Origin: Candidatus Aminicenantota bacterium
GTDB taxonomy: Bacteria > Acidobacteriota > Aminicenantia > S016-38
Reading direction: 5' to 3'
Length of the DNA: 17,498 nucleotides
Assembly: GCA_027062035.1 (NCBI GenBank)
Contig: JAMOUL010000019.1
Span: forward strand, 1-17,498
Shown here: positions 7,657 through 13,874 of the stretch, piece after piece
How the letters are laid out: each line of letters begins with the position of its first letter
How positions within the stretch are numbered: the stretch's first letter is position 1
The notes under the pieces: generated by a model
The model's input: only the letters and a program-made list of their open reading frames with translations
Databases searched by the model: none
What the model was told of the DNA's origin: nothing
Translations under genes and position numbers: made by a program

Positions 7657-9059
7657 AACGATGCCTCCTCGTCGCTTCTTCTTCTCCTCCTTCCCCTTCT
7701 TTCCTTGGTTTCCATGAATCTCCAGTAATCCTGCTGAACTTCAGTAGGTATATCAAAAAAGCGGCTATGAGTGGGAGCAAAGCCAAGCAGAACGACCCCC
7801 GGAGGTCCCTGTCTCTGTTTCTCTATTCTAATCTCTGCAATTCCCTTATTCTCTATCTTACCCTTATCATAGTACTCGTCCCTGTAAAGCATGATTACCA
7901 CATCTGCATCCTGCTCCAGAGAACCGCTCTCTCTTAAATCCGAAAGCCTTGGTCTGGGAATTCCGCTGGCCCTCTTTTCAGGTTCCCTGTTAAGCTGACT
8001 GAGGGCGATTACCGGAATGGAAAGACTCTTTGCCATCTCCTTCATCGTTCTGGAAATAATTCCAACTTCGTTTACCCTGTCTCTTACCCCCGGAACTCTA
8101 AGGAGCTGCAGATAATCCACTATTATAAGATCAACATTCTTTTCCTTCTTCATTCTCCTCGCCCTCGCCAGAATCTCTGTTGTGGTTAGAGAAGATGTTG
8201 TGTCTATAAAGATCCCCAGCTTTTTAATTCTGGCTCTGGCTTTTGTAAGATCCTTCAGCTCCTCTTTATTTATGGTTCCCTCTCTTATTCTCTGCATATC
8301 TACCCTGGATATCATGGAAAGCAATCTCATTCCCAGCTGGAGTTTCGACATCTCAAGGGAAAACATTCCCACATTCCTTGGTCTGTCCTTATCCATAGCC
8401 GCATTCAAAGCAATAGAAAGGGCAAGGGCGGTCTTTCCCATTCCCGGCCTTCCTGCTATTATTATTAACTCTCCTTCGTGAAATCCTGTTGTTTTTCTAT
8501 CCAGATCGCTGAAGCCACTCGGGACACCCACCATGGAAAGCTGATTTTCCTTGGCCATCTGAGCATATCTGAGGGCTTCTTCTCCGGCTTCTTCCACAGG
8601 AAAATATCCTTCCCTTACCTCTTCGGTTATTTTGAAAAGACCTTCCTGGATCTCTGCAACTATCTCCTCAGCCCTTTCCAGCTTTTTAGATGCTCTCTCT
8701 ATAGCCTTCTCTGCCTCTTCAATTATCCGCCTTCTTTTAGCATCTTCTATAACAATGTCCAGATAGGGTTCAATGTCTATATCTTCAAATACTCCATCTG
8801 TAAGAGAGGAAACATAGGAAGCTCCCCCTACCTTCTGGAGGAGCTCCTTCCTCTTAAGGGATTCTATAAGTACTAAGGTATCGAAGCTTCCCTTTTCTGC
8901 CAGTTCCCTTATTTCTTTAAAGATTATTCTGTGAGGTTCAAAGAAGAACTTGGTTTCATCAATTTCAGCCAGAACTCTGTCCAGGTTGTCATTATTTACT
9001 AATATAGCTCCGAGTATGGCTTTTTCGGCGTCCGGGCTGTGGGGAAGAGGTCCTATCAC
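7653..9059 (-). CDS. dnaB: Replicative DNA helicase DnaB
   Basis: DnaB is the hexameric 5'-3' helicase that unwinds the replication fork and recruits primase. The 468-residue protein has the N-terminal helical domain starting with PHSPDAEKAILGAIL (residues 6-20), a helical linker around 105-150, and the RecA-like domain with Walker A GRPGMGKT (203-210), catalytic Glu235 in FSLEM, Walker B LIIVDYLQLL (311-320), and a conserved C-terminal region with SDLRESGSLEQDAD (373-386) and RIEKQRQGPPG (411-421). No intein interrupts the motifs, which is worth noting because dnaB is a common intein host. The tail has an Arg-rich run (455-461) just before the stop. The start is GTG, one base after the rplI stop, with GAGGA 8 bases upstream inside rplI. 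The rplI-dnaB pairing is widely conserved. Confidence 0.97.
   Translation of the reverse strand: MIGPLPHSPDAEKAILGAILVNNDNLDRVLAEIDETKFFFEPHRIIFKEIRELAEKGSFDTLVLIESLKRKELLQKVGGASYVSSLTDGVFEDIDIEPYLDIVIEDAKRRRIIEEAEKAIERASKKLERAEEIVAEIQEGLFKITEEVREGYFPVEEAGEEALRYAQMAKENQLSMVGVPSGFSDLDRKTTGFHEGELIIIAGRPGMGKTALALSIALNAAMDKDRPRNVGMFSLEMSKLQLGMRLLSMISRVDMQRIREGTINKEELKDLTKARARIKKLGIFIDTTSSLTTTEILARARRMKKEKNVDLIIVDYLQLLRVPGVRDRVNEVGIISRTMKEMAKSLSIPVIALSQLNREPEKRASGIPRPRLSDLRESGSLEQDADVVIMLYRDEYYDKGKIENKGIAEIRIEKQRQGPPGVVLLGFAPTHSRFFDIPTEVQQDYWRFMETKERRGRRRRRSDEEASF
7664..7670 (-). promoter_or_regulatory. Ribosome binding site supporting the TTG start of alr
   Basis: GAGGAGG lies 7 bases before the TTG at 7656 and within the end of dnaB. 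It supports a TTG start for alr at a TTGA overlap rather than a later ATG, which would remove the PLP-lysine region. Confidence 0.6.
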
Positions 9060-9060
9060 C

Positions 9061-9516
9061 TCAAACTTCCTCTTCCTCCTTCTTCACCACCACTCTCACT
9101 CTGGCCTTAATCTCGTTGTGAACTCTCACTTCGAAATAGTGAACTCCGAGGCGTTTGATGGGTTCTTCAAGGATTATGGATTTTTTATCTATGTCAAAGC
9201 CCTTCGCAGAGAGAAGCTCAGCAAGTTCTGAGGCCGTAACAGAACCGTACAGGACATCATTTTCTCCGGCCTTCTTGTATACTTCAAGTTCAAGTGCATT
9301 GAGCTTTTCTGCCAGCTCCTCTGCCGTCCTTATCTCCTTTTCCCTTTCCCGCTGAAGTCTTTTCTTTTCTTCCTCTATCAGTCTTACATTTCCACGGGTA
9401 ACGGCCAGGGCAAGTCCTCTGGGGATTAAGTAATTCCTTGCGTAGCCATCGGCTACGTTAACTATATCCCCTTTATTTCCCAGTTTTTCTATATCTTCCT
9501 TCAGTATAACCTTCAT
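9061..9516 (-). CDS. rplI: 50S ribosomal protein L9
   Basis: The protein has 151 residues, a normal length. The N-terminal rRNA-binding domain (about 1-50) shows the classic start MKVILKEDIEKLGNKGD, the conserved VADGYARNYLIP segment (21-32) and RGLA. A long charged connecting helix (about 45-75) leads to the C-terminal domain. L9 binds domain V of 23S rRNA near the base of the L1 stalk. GGAGG lies 5 bases before the ATG. It is 9 bases from rpsR and immediately followed by dnaB, as in many bacteria. Confidence 0.97.
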   Translation of the reverse strand: MKVILKEDIEKLGNKGDIVNVADGYARNYLIPRGLALAVTRGNVRLIEEEKKRLQREREKEIRTAEELAEKLNALELEVYKKAGENDVLYGSVTASELAELLSAKGFDIDKKSIILEEPIKRLGVHYFEVRVHNEIKARVRVVVKKEEEEV

Positions 9517-9525
9517 CTCCGCCTC

Positions 9526-9771
9526 CTATTTGACCACGAATGGAAGAAGGGCCAGAATTCTTGCCCTTTTTATTGCCCTGGTAAGCATTTTCTGGTGATA
9601 GGTACAGGTACCCGTAATTCTCCTCGGAAGTATCTTTCCTGTTTCGGTTATATACCTTGATAGTATCTCAGGATTCTTATAATCGATGTAAGCTACCTTT
9701 TCAGCACAGAACCTGCAGTACCTTTTCCTTACCGGAAATCTTCTGGGGGCACTGGACCTCTGTTCCTTCAT
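9526..9771 (-). CDS. rpsR: 30S ribosomal protein S18 (zinc-binding form)
   Basis: The protein has 81 residues. The conserved S18 core is present: KNPEILSRYITETGKI (32-47), PRRITGTC (49-56) and AIKRARILALLPF (66-78). Cys19 and Cys22 (CRFC) together with Cys56 and His59 form a CXXC...CXXH set, so this is the zinc-ribbon (C+) version rather than the cysteine-free one. S18 partners with S6 in the 30S platform. The start overlaps the rpsF stop (ATGA), with GGAGG about 6 bases upstream. The ssb gene that often lies between rpsF and rpsR is absent. Confidence 0.97.
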   Translation of the reverse strand: MKEQRSSAPRRFPVRKRYCRFCAEKVAYIDYKNPEILSRYITETGKILPRRITGTCTYHQKMLTRAIKRARILALLPFVVK

Positions 9772-10175
9772 GATACACCTCCTTCTTCAGTTTCATCTTC
9801 CTTCTGTTTCTTAAGAGCTTCCAGCTTCTCCCTCTTCTTCTTCCATTTTTCTTCAAGTTTCCTGGGCTTTTTAAGCTCAAGATCCATCCTGACGGTAAGA
9901 AACCTGAGGATGTTCTCGTCGTTTCTCATCCTCCTCTCAAGCTCAGCCACAAGACCTGTTCCACCTTCTGTCTTGTAGCGAAAGATCACATAAACTCCCT
10001 CATCAAATTTTTTGATTTCATAGGCAAGTTTCCTTTTCCCCATAATTTCAACGTCGAGCTCCTTTCCTCCGTTCTTTTCCACGACATCTTTAAACTTCTC
10101 GATAACCCCGTTCGTTTCTTCTTCGCTGAGGTTAGGAGCAATGATGAAAGTTGTTTCGTACTCTCTTATCTCCAT
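9768..10175 (-). CDS. rpsF: 30S ribosomal protein S6
   Basis: The protein has 135 residues. The ferredoxin-like S6 fold is recognisable from MEIREYETTFIIAPNLSEEE (1-20), GKRKLAYEIKKFDEGVYVI (46-64) and the NILRFLTVRMD strand region (about 88-98). A Lys/Glu-rich tail follows, as in many S6 proteins. S6 binds S18 and the central domain of 16S rRNA. It has an excellent Shine-Dalgarno sequence and follows pth after 18 bases, the widest spacing within this part of the operon. It is translationally coupled to rpsR by a 4-base overlap. Confidence 0.96.
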   Translation of the reverse strand: MEIREYETTFIIAPNLSEEETNGVIEKFKDVVEKNGGKELDVEIMGKRKLAYEIKKFDEGVYVIFRYKTEGGTGLVAELERRMRNDENILRFLTVRMDLELKKPRKLEEKWKKKREKLEALKKQKEDETEEGGVS

Positions 10176-10180
10176 ATTTA

Positions 10181-10187
10181 CCTCCTT
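10181..10187 (-). promoter_or_regulatory. rpsF: Strong ribosome binding site of rpsF
   Basis: AAGGAGG lies 5 bases before the rpsF ATG (codon 10175-10173). It is the best match to the 16S anti-Shine-Dalgarno sequence seen in the window. Six of its bases (AAGGAG) are complementary to the upstream arm of the hairpin at 10198-10219. Confidence 0.7.
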
Positions 10188-10193
10188 ATGGAT

Positions 10194-10772
10194 TTAAGCC
10201 CCTTCCTTCGGGAAGGAGCAAGGATTTTCTCCATTTATCTTATTCATTGCCTCCTGAAAGCCAAGGGACATTATCATATCCATCGCTTCACAGGCTCGTT
10301 CTACCGCACAGTCAACCCTTTCCATTTCCTGTTCTGTGAATTTCTGCAAAACAAAATCCGCAAGGTTGGCTGGCTTGTATCCAATATTAATACCCATCCT
10401 TATTCTTCCAAATTGATGGGTTCCCAATTCCATAACAACGGATTCCAGTCCCCTATGTCCGGCTGTACCCCCTCCAAATTTTATCTTCACTCTTCCCAGG
10501 GGGAGGTCTATATCATCGTGGATTACAACCAGCTCCTCCAGATTATCGGCCCAGGTTTTAACTGCCTGCCTAACTGCTTTTCCGCTAAGGTTCATAAAGG
10601 TAACCGGTCTTACAAGCACGAACTCTTCCCCCTTAGCATACAGTAATGAATTCATCCCCTCCCAGTCAAGATTGTTTTTTTCTGCAAATGCTTCCACTGC
10701 CAGCCATCCTAAATTATGTCTTGTGTTTCTGTAAGCCCTTCCAGGGTTTCCCAGGCCCACAAAGATCCACAC
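10194..10772 (-). CDS. pth: Peptidyl-tRNA hydrolase
   Basis: Pth releases peptides from tRNAs dropped by ribosomes. The 192-residue protein has a normal length. GLGNPG at 6-11 contains the binding residue Asn9. Catalytic His19 is in NTRHN, and FMNLSG (59-64) holds the conserved Asn61. Asp86 in HDDIDLPLG is the residue that orients the catalytic His. The loop GGTAGHRGLESV (101-112) has Arg107 where E. coli has Asn114; this variant I recall from other bacteria. The start is GTG, directly abutting the rplY stop (TAA then GTG). The rplY-pth pair is conserved in many bacteria. The last codons form a strong hairpin just before rpsF. Confidence 0.96.
   Translation of the reverse strand: MWIFVGLGNPGRAYRNTRHNLGWLAVEAFAEKNNLDWEGMNSLLYAKGEEFVLVRPVTFMNLSGKAVRQAVKTWADNLEELVVIHDDIDLPLGRVKIKFGGGTAGHRGLESVVMELGTHQFGRIRMGINIGYKPANLADFVLQKFTEQEMERVDCAVERACEAMDMIMSLGFQEAMNKINGENPCSFPKEGA
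10198..10219 (-). promoter_or_regulatory. Hairpin at the pth/rpsF junction, candidate translational switch
   Basis: On the transcript, positions 10219 to 10211 pair with 10206 to 10198 to form a 9-bp stem (eight Watson-Crick pairs, one G-U) closed by the tetraloop CGAA. It lies in the last codons of pth, ends one base before its stop codon and sits 10 bases upstream of the rpsF Shine-Dalgarno sequence. There is no U-run after it, so it is not a normal terminator. Its 5' arm contains CUCCUU, which could alternatively pair with AAGGAG of the rpsF site. A role in controlling rpsF-rpsR is inference. Confidence 0.45.
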
Positions 10773-11441
10773 TTATTCTTCCCCTTTCTGTTCTTCCTCC
10801 TTTGCTTCTTCCTCTTCCTTCTTCTTGGATATAACCTCGGGTTCGGCTTCTTCCACTTCTTCTTCCTCAACCACTTCCTCTTCTTCCACCCTTTCAGCAG
10901 CAACCAGAGCAATTACCGTATCTGGATCCGTAAGTATTTCCACACCCTCAGGTGGTGTAATATCTTTAACCTTAACAAAGTATCCTATCTCAAGACCAGA
11001 AACATCCACCTCTATAGCATCAGGTATATTTTCAGGAAGAGATTTAATATCCAGTTCCCTGGTCTCAAACTCAAGTACTCCTCCCATTTTAACACCGATG
11101 GGTTCTCCAACCAGTCTAACAGCAACCGTAACCTCAACAGGTTCATCCATTCTAATGGCATGAAAATCTATGTGAAGGGGAGCATATGTAACAGGATGAT
11201 ACTGGACCTCCTTTAAAAGGGCGTTATATTTCTTCCCTTCCACATCCAGATAGATTATGCTGGACCTTATGTCACTCCTGCGGAGTTTGCTTAGATATTC
11301 TTTATGATCTACATAAAGAAGGATGCTGTCCATATCCTTCCCATAGATAACAGCAGGGATTAATCCTTCGCGTCTGGCTTTTTTAGCCTTTTCTTTCCCC
11401 TTTTCTTCTCTTTTCTTTGCTGTAACTTCGAGTTTTTCCAT
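10773..11441 (-). CDS. rplY: 50S ribosomal protein L25, long (CTC/TL5) form
   Basis: The protein has 222 residues. The N-terminal L25 domain (about 1-92) binds 5S rRNA and shows the REGLIPAVIYGKD segment (24-36) and YHPVTYAPLHIDFH (81-94). A second beta domain (about 95-188), which marks the long CTC/TL5 type also found in Thermus, contains GVLEFETRELDIKSLPE (121-137) and ends near DPDTVIALVAAE. The last 35 residues are a very acidic Glu-rich tail with Lys, a common extension. GGAGGAG lies a few bases before the ATG. prs precedes it by 12 bases and pth follows without a gap. Confidence 0.96.
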   Translation of the reverse strand: MEKLEVTAKKREEKGKEKAKKARREGLIPAVIYGKDMDSILLYVDHKEYLSKLRRSDIRSSIIYLDVEGKKYNALLKEVQYHPVTYAPLHIDFHAIRMDEPVEVTVAVRLVGEPIGVKMGGVLEFETRELDIKSLPENIPDAIEVDVSGLEIGYFVKVKDITPPEGVEILTDPDTVIALVAAERVEEEEVVEEEEVEEAEPEVISKKKEEEEAKEEEQKGEE

Positions 11442-11453
11442 TCTTTCTCCTCC

Positions 11454-12386
11454 TTATCGGAAAAGTTCACTTACAGATCTTTCTTCATGAACTCTTATTA
11501 TGGCCTCCCCAACCAGTGGAGAGATGTCAAGAACTTTAATTTTACCACATTCCTTGGCTTTTTCGTCAATATTAATGGTGTTTGTAACCACAAGTTCCTT
11601 TATTGAGGAATTCCTGAGCCTCTCAAGTGCAGGACCTGAAAGGACCGGATGCGTAATAGCTGCATAAACTTCAGAAGCTCCCTCCTTCAGAAGAACTTCG
11701 GCAGCATTTACCAGTGTTCCTGCCGTATCGACTATATCATCCACTATTATTACCTTCTTTCCTTCAACCTCTCCCACCACCTGGATAACCTCTGATTCAT
11801 TGGGTCTTTTTCTCCTTTTAAACAAAATGGCAAAGGGAGCTCCCAGCCGTTTGGCTATATCCATTGCCCTCTGGGCGCCTCCCGCATCAGGGGAAATGAT
11901 CATAATGTCTTCCATATTTTTAAAGTAATCGGCAAACAGGGGAAGGGCTGTAAGATGGTCCACTGGAATGGTAAAGAATCCCTGCAGCTGCCCTGCGTGT
12001 AGATCAACGGTTATAACCCTGGAAGATCCCATTTTCTCTATCAGATCCACCACGACCCTGGCTGAAATAGGAACCCTGGGCTTATCCTTTCTGTCCTGTC
12101 TTGCATATCCGAAATAGGGGATAACCAGATTTATCCTGCGAGCAGAAGCCCTCCTCAGTGCATCCACCACAAGTAACATTTCCATAATATGAAAGTTGGC
12201 ATCTCTGGAAGTGGACTGGATAAAGAAAGCATCTTTTCCTCTAACATTCTCCTTTATCTGGACGTAAATTTCCCCATCTGCGAACCGGGAAAGCTCAATA
12301 TCCCCCAGAGGGATTCCAGTGTAGGCAGAAATTCTTTCCGCCAGGGGTTTGTTAGAACTTCCTGAAAAAATAACAACATCATTCAT
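11454..12386 (-). CDS. prs: Ribose-phosphate pyrophosphokinase (PRPP synthetase)
   Basis: The enzyme makes PRPP from ribose 5-phosphate and ATP for nucleotide, His and Trp synthesis. The 310-residue, class I-type protein carries FADGEIYVQI (35-44), the ATP-binding FGYARQDRKDKPR segment (92-104), His130 in VDLHAGQLQGFF (127-138), and the PRPP loop VIIVDDIVDTAGT (212-224). The ATG at 12386 is 9 bases after the tRNA-Gln CCA end. Those 9 bases (tagtttaaa) hold no Shine-Dalgarno sequence, so after tRNA processing the mRNA would be almost leaderless. The ispE-prs pairing is shared with E. coli; the intervening tRNA-Gln I recall from Deltaproteobacteria. Confidence 0.97.
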   Translation of the reverse strand: MNDVVIFSGSSNKPLAERISAYTGIPLGDIELSRFADGEIYVQIKENVRGKDAFFIQSTSRDANFHIMEMLLVVDALRRASARRINLVIPYFGYARQDRKDKPRVPISARVVVDLIEKMGSSRVITVDLHAGQLQGFFTIPVDHLTALPLFADYFKNMEDIMIISPDAGGAQRAMDIAKRLGAPFAILFKRRKRPNESEVIQVVGEVEGKKVIIVDDIVDTAGTLVNAAEVLLKEGASEVYAAITHPVLSGPALERLRNSSIKELVVTNTINIDEKAKECGKIKVLDISPLVGEAIIRVHEERSVSELFR

Positions 12387-12395
12387 TTTAAACTA

Positions 12396-12470
12396 TGGCT
12401 GGGGAGGGAGGATTCGAACCTCCAAATGGCGGATCCAAAGTCCGCTGCCTTGCCATTTGGCTACTCCCCA
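12396..12470 (-). tRNA. tRNA-Gln, anticodon UUG, CCA encoded
   Basis: A complete 75-base cloverleaf is present. The acceptor stem is TGGGGAG pairing with CTCCCCA, followed by discriminator G and an encoded CCA. A 3-bp D stem (GCC/GGC) closes a 9-base loop with GG. The anticodon stem is GCGGA/TCCGC with loop CTTTGGA, so the anticodon is TTG (12438-12436). The T stem is GGAGG/CCTCC around TTCGAAT. The weak U1-A72 pair and overall sequence closely resemble E. coli tRNA-Gln. The first 10 bases are also the last 10 bases of ispE, including its TAG stop. prs starts 9 bases after the CCA. No separate promoter is visible, so it is probably cut from the long operon transcript. Confidence 0.97.
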
Positions 12471-13258
12471 ATGGTGAAAGTTCTGTATTCCTGGGAGGAA
12501 ATAAGGGGAACTATCCACTTCCTCCACCCTTGAATTTTATCATAAAAAGCTAAGGCCTGTGCCTCATCCGGAAAGATTCGGAAAAAGCCGCTCCCGCTCC
12601 CTGTCATATCCATTCCCATCTCATAAAATTTCTTTAATTCGGGGTTAATCTGTAGAGCGGCAGGCAAAAGATGATTTTTAAAAGGAGAAAAATCAAAGCC
12701 CTTTTCGTGGAGTCTGTCATACATACTGTAAGCCTCTGCTGTGGAAATTTCCACCCCGGGATCTACAAGAACCACAAAACCTGCCATGTCCTCGATGGGA
12801 AGAACTTCATCCCCTATTCCGCTGATCCTGGCTCTACCTCCCCTGAGAAAAAAAGGGACATCCGCACCCAGCTGAATCGCCAGAGAATGGAGTGCTTCGT
12901 CATTAAACCCCGCCTCAAAAATCCTGTTTAGTGCCATAAGGGTTACTGCCGCATTGGAACTACCTCCACCAAGCCCACGACCGGCTGGAATATTCTTTTT
13001 CAAGCTTATTTTTATTCCGGAATTTATTCCGGTCTTTTCCACAAAAATCCTATAGGCTCTGTATATAAGATTGGTCTCATCGCAGGGAATTCTCTCTCCA
13101 CTACATTCCAGGGAGAATTCTTCTGAAGGCTGGAATATTATTTCGTCATATAAACCAATGGTTTGAAATTCTGACTCTATATAATGATATCCATCTTCCC
13201 TTTTACCCTTTATATGAAGATAAAGGTTTAGTTTTGCGCAGGAACGAGTCTTGAACAT
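12461..13258 (-). CDS. ispE: 4-diphosphocytidyl-2-C-methyl-D-erythritol kinase
   Basis: IspE is the GHMP-family kinase of the MEP (non-mevalonate) isoprenoid pathway; it phosphorylates the 2-hydroxyl of CDP-methylerythritol. The 265-residue protein carries Lys9 in CAKLNLYL, DGYHYIES (22-29), the glycine-rich ATP loop PAGRGLGGGSSNAA (91-104), and the catalytic Asp133 in GADVPFFL. The third GHMP motif is MTGSGSGFF near the C-terminus. GGAG lies 5 bases before the ATG, and the gene overlaps the end of the LolB-like gene by 31 bases. Its stop codon and last two sense codons lie inside the tRNA-Gln acceptor region, so maturing the tRNA would remove the ispE stop from its message. Confidence 0.96.
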   Translation of the reverse strand: MFKTRSCAKLNLYLHIKGKREDGYHYIESEFQTIGLYDEIIFQPSEEFSLECSGERIPCDETNLIYRAYRIFVEKTGINSGIKISLKKNIPAGRGLGGGSSNAAVTLMALNRIFEAGFNDEALHSLAIQLGADVPFFLRGGRARISGIGDEVLPIEDMAGFVVLVDPGVEISTAEAYSMYDRLHEKGFDFSPFKNHLLPAALQINPELKKFYEMGMDMTGSGSGFFRIFPDEAQALAFYDKIQGWRKWIVPLISSQEYRTFTIGE

Positions 13259-13788
13259 ATCCTCTCCAGAGAAACCCGTCGATAATCGGAGGGAAAATCC
13301 AGGGTAGCTCCGTGTCTTACCTTTAATATTCTTATAATAGTTGAATCATCCACCTCTATCACCCTGGCTCTTCCCTGCTTATCGCGGTCAATAACCTTAA
13401 ATCCCCTTAGAGATTTTCCCTTCCATAGCGTTTCCATCTCATTGAGGGTGGGAAGGTATGGAAACCTGGATTTCACCTCATCAAATTTTCCCTTCCAGAC
13501 TTCCCTTCTCCTTCTGTCGAAGACGAAGACATTTCCCTTACGAAAATTAAAGGAACATCCCATGAACTCTATTCTTAAAAAGCCCCCCTCCCTGAAGTAA
13601 AATTTTCCCTTTCCTCTCCCTTCTGGACCGGAAACTTCAAACCATCCAGAGAATCCTGATGGTGCAATGCGGGGACTGCAGAATGGAAGCACGAAGGAAA
13701 GGACAAGGATCAGAGCTTGAAACCGTAATCTTCCGGTCCCTTGCCCTTTCCTGTGATCCTTCTCCTTAATCTTCTCGCTCTCCAGCAA
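13228..13788 (-). CDS. Probable LolB-like outer-membrane lipoprotein
   Basis: I do not recognise this protein by sequence alone. It has a basic then hydrophobic N-terminal segment (RLRFQALILVLSFVLPFC) ending in a Cys that could be a lipobox, though Phe before the Cys is not canonical. The remaining 150 or so residues alternate short beta strands (FSGWFEVSGP, GKGKFYFREGGFLRIEFM, GNVFVFDRRRREVWKG), as in LolA/LolB-fold proteins. In E. coli lolB directly precedes ispE and prs, and here this gene directly precedes ispE, which supports a LolB-like role in seating lipoproteins in the outer membrane. The start is uncertain. TTG at 13788 gives 186 residues with a basic n-region; CTG at 13713 would give a CTGA 4-base overlap with the small gene upstream; ATG at 13866 has no ribosome site and adds an unlikely hydrophilic extension. 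Confidence 0.6.
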   Translation of the reverse strand: MLESEKIKEKDHRKGQGTGRLRFQALILVLSFVLPFCSPRIAPSGFSGWFEVSGPEGRGKGKFYFREGGFLRIEFMGCSFNFRKGNVFVFDRRRREVWKGKFDEVKSRFPYLPTLNEMETLWKGKSLRGFKVIDRDKQGRARVIEVDDSTIIRILKVRHGATLDFPSDYRRVSLERICSRLVPAQN

Positions 13789-13874
13789 TTGAACCCCAGC
13801 TTGTCTGGAAACAGCACTACCAGAAGCATTATAAGGAAAGCGAGAACTATTAAGGAAATATCCCATAGGCTCAT
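13710..13874 (-). CDS. Small single-helix membrane protein, unknown function (54 aa)
   Basis: The ATG at 13874 overlaps the stop of the disulfide oxidoreductase gene as ATGA, the same junction used throughout this operon, and the frame runs 54 codons to a TGA at 13712-13710. The product has a short N-terminus (MSLWDIS), one strongly hydrophobic helix (about 7-22, LIVLAFLIMLLVVLF), then FPDKLG and a very basic stretch (WRARRLRRRITGKGKG, 31-46). The positive-inside rule predicts the C-terminus in the cytoplasm. A hydrophobic helix followed by a basic segment loosely recalls TatA/TatB, but the Phe-Gly hinge is missing and I do not claim this. No Shine-Dalgarno sequence is evident, so translation would rely on coupling. 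It overlaps the LolB-like frame by 79 bases if that gene starts at 13788. Confidence 0.6.
   Translation of the reverse strand: MSLWDISLIVLAFLIMLLVVLFPDKLGFNCWRARRLRRRITGKGKGPEDYGFKL

Noticed and set aside
7653..9059. Possible intein in dnaB
   Set aside because: Length is normal and the Walker A, Walker B and downstream motifs are uninterrupted.
10440..10475. Asn-to-Arg change in the substrate-binding loop of Pth as a sign of altered function
   Set aside because: I recall the GHRG variant from other bacterial Pth proteins, and the catalytic His and Asp are intact.
10716..11216. Open frame on the + strand rich in Phe and Leu, resembling membrane segments
   Set aside because: It is the reverse complement of the Glu/Lys-rich tail of L25 (GAA/GAG codons read as TTC/CTC), so the hydrophobicity is an artefact.
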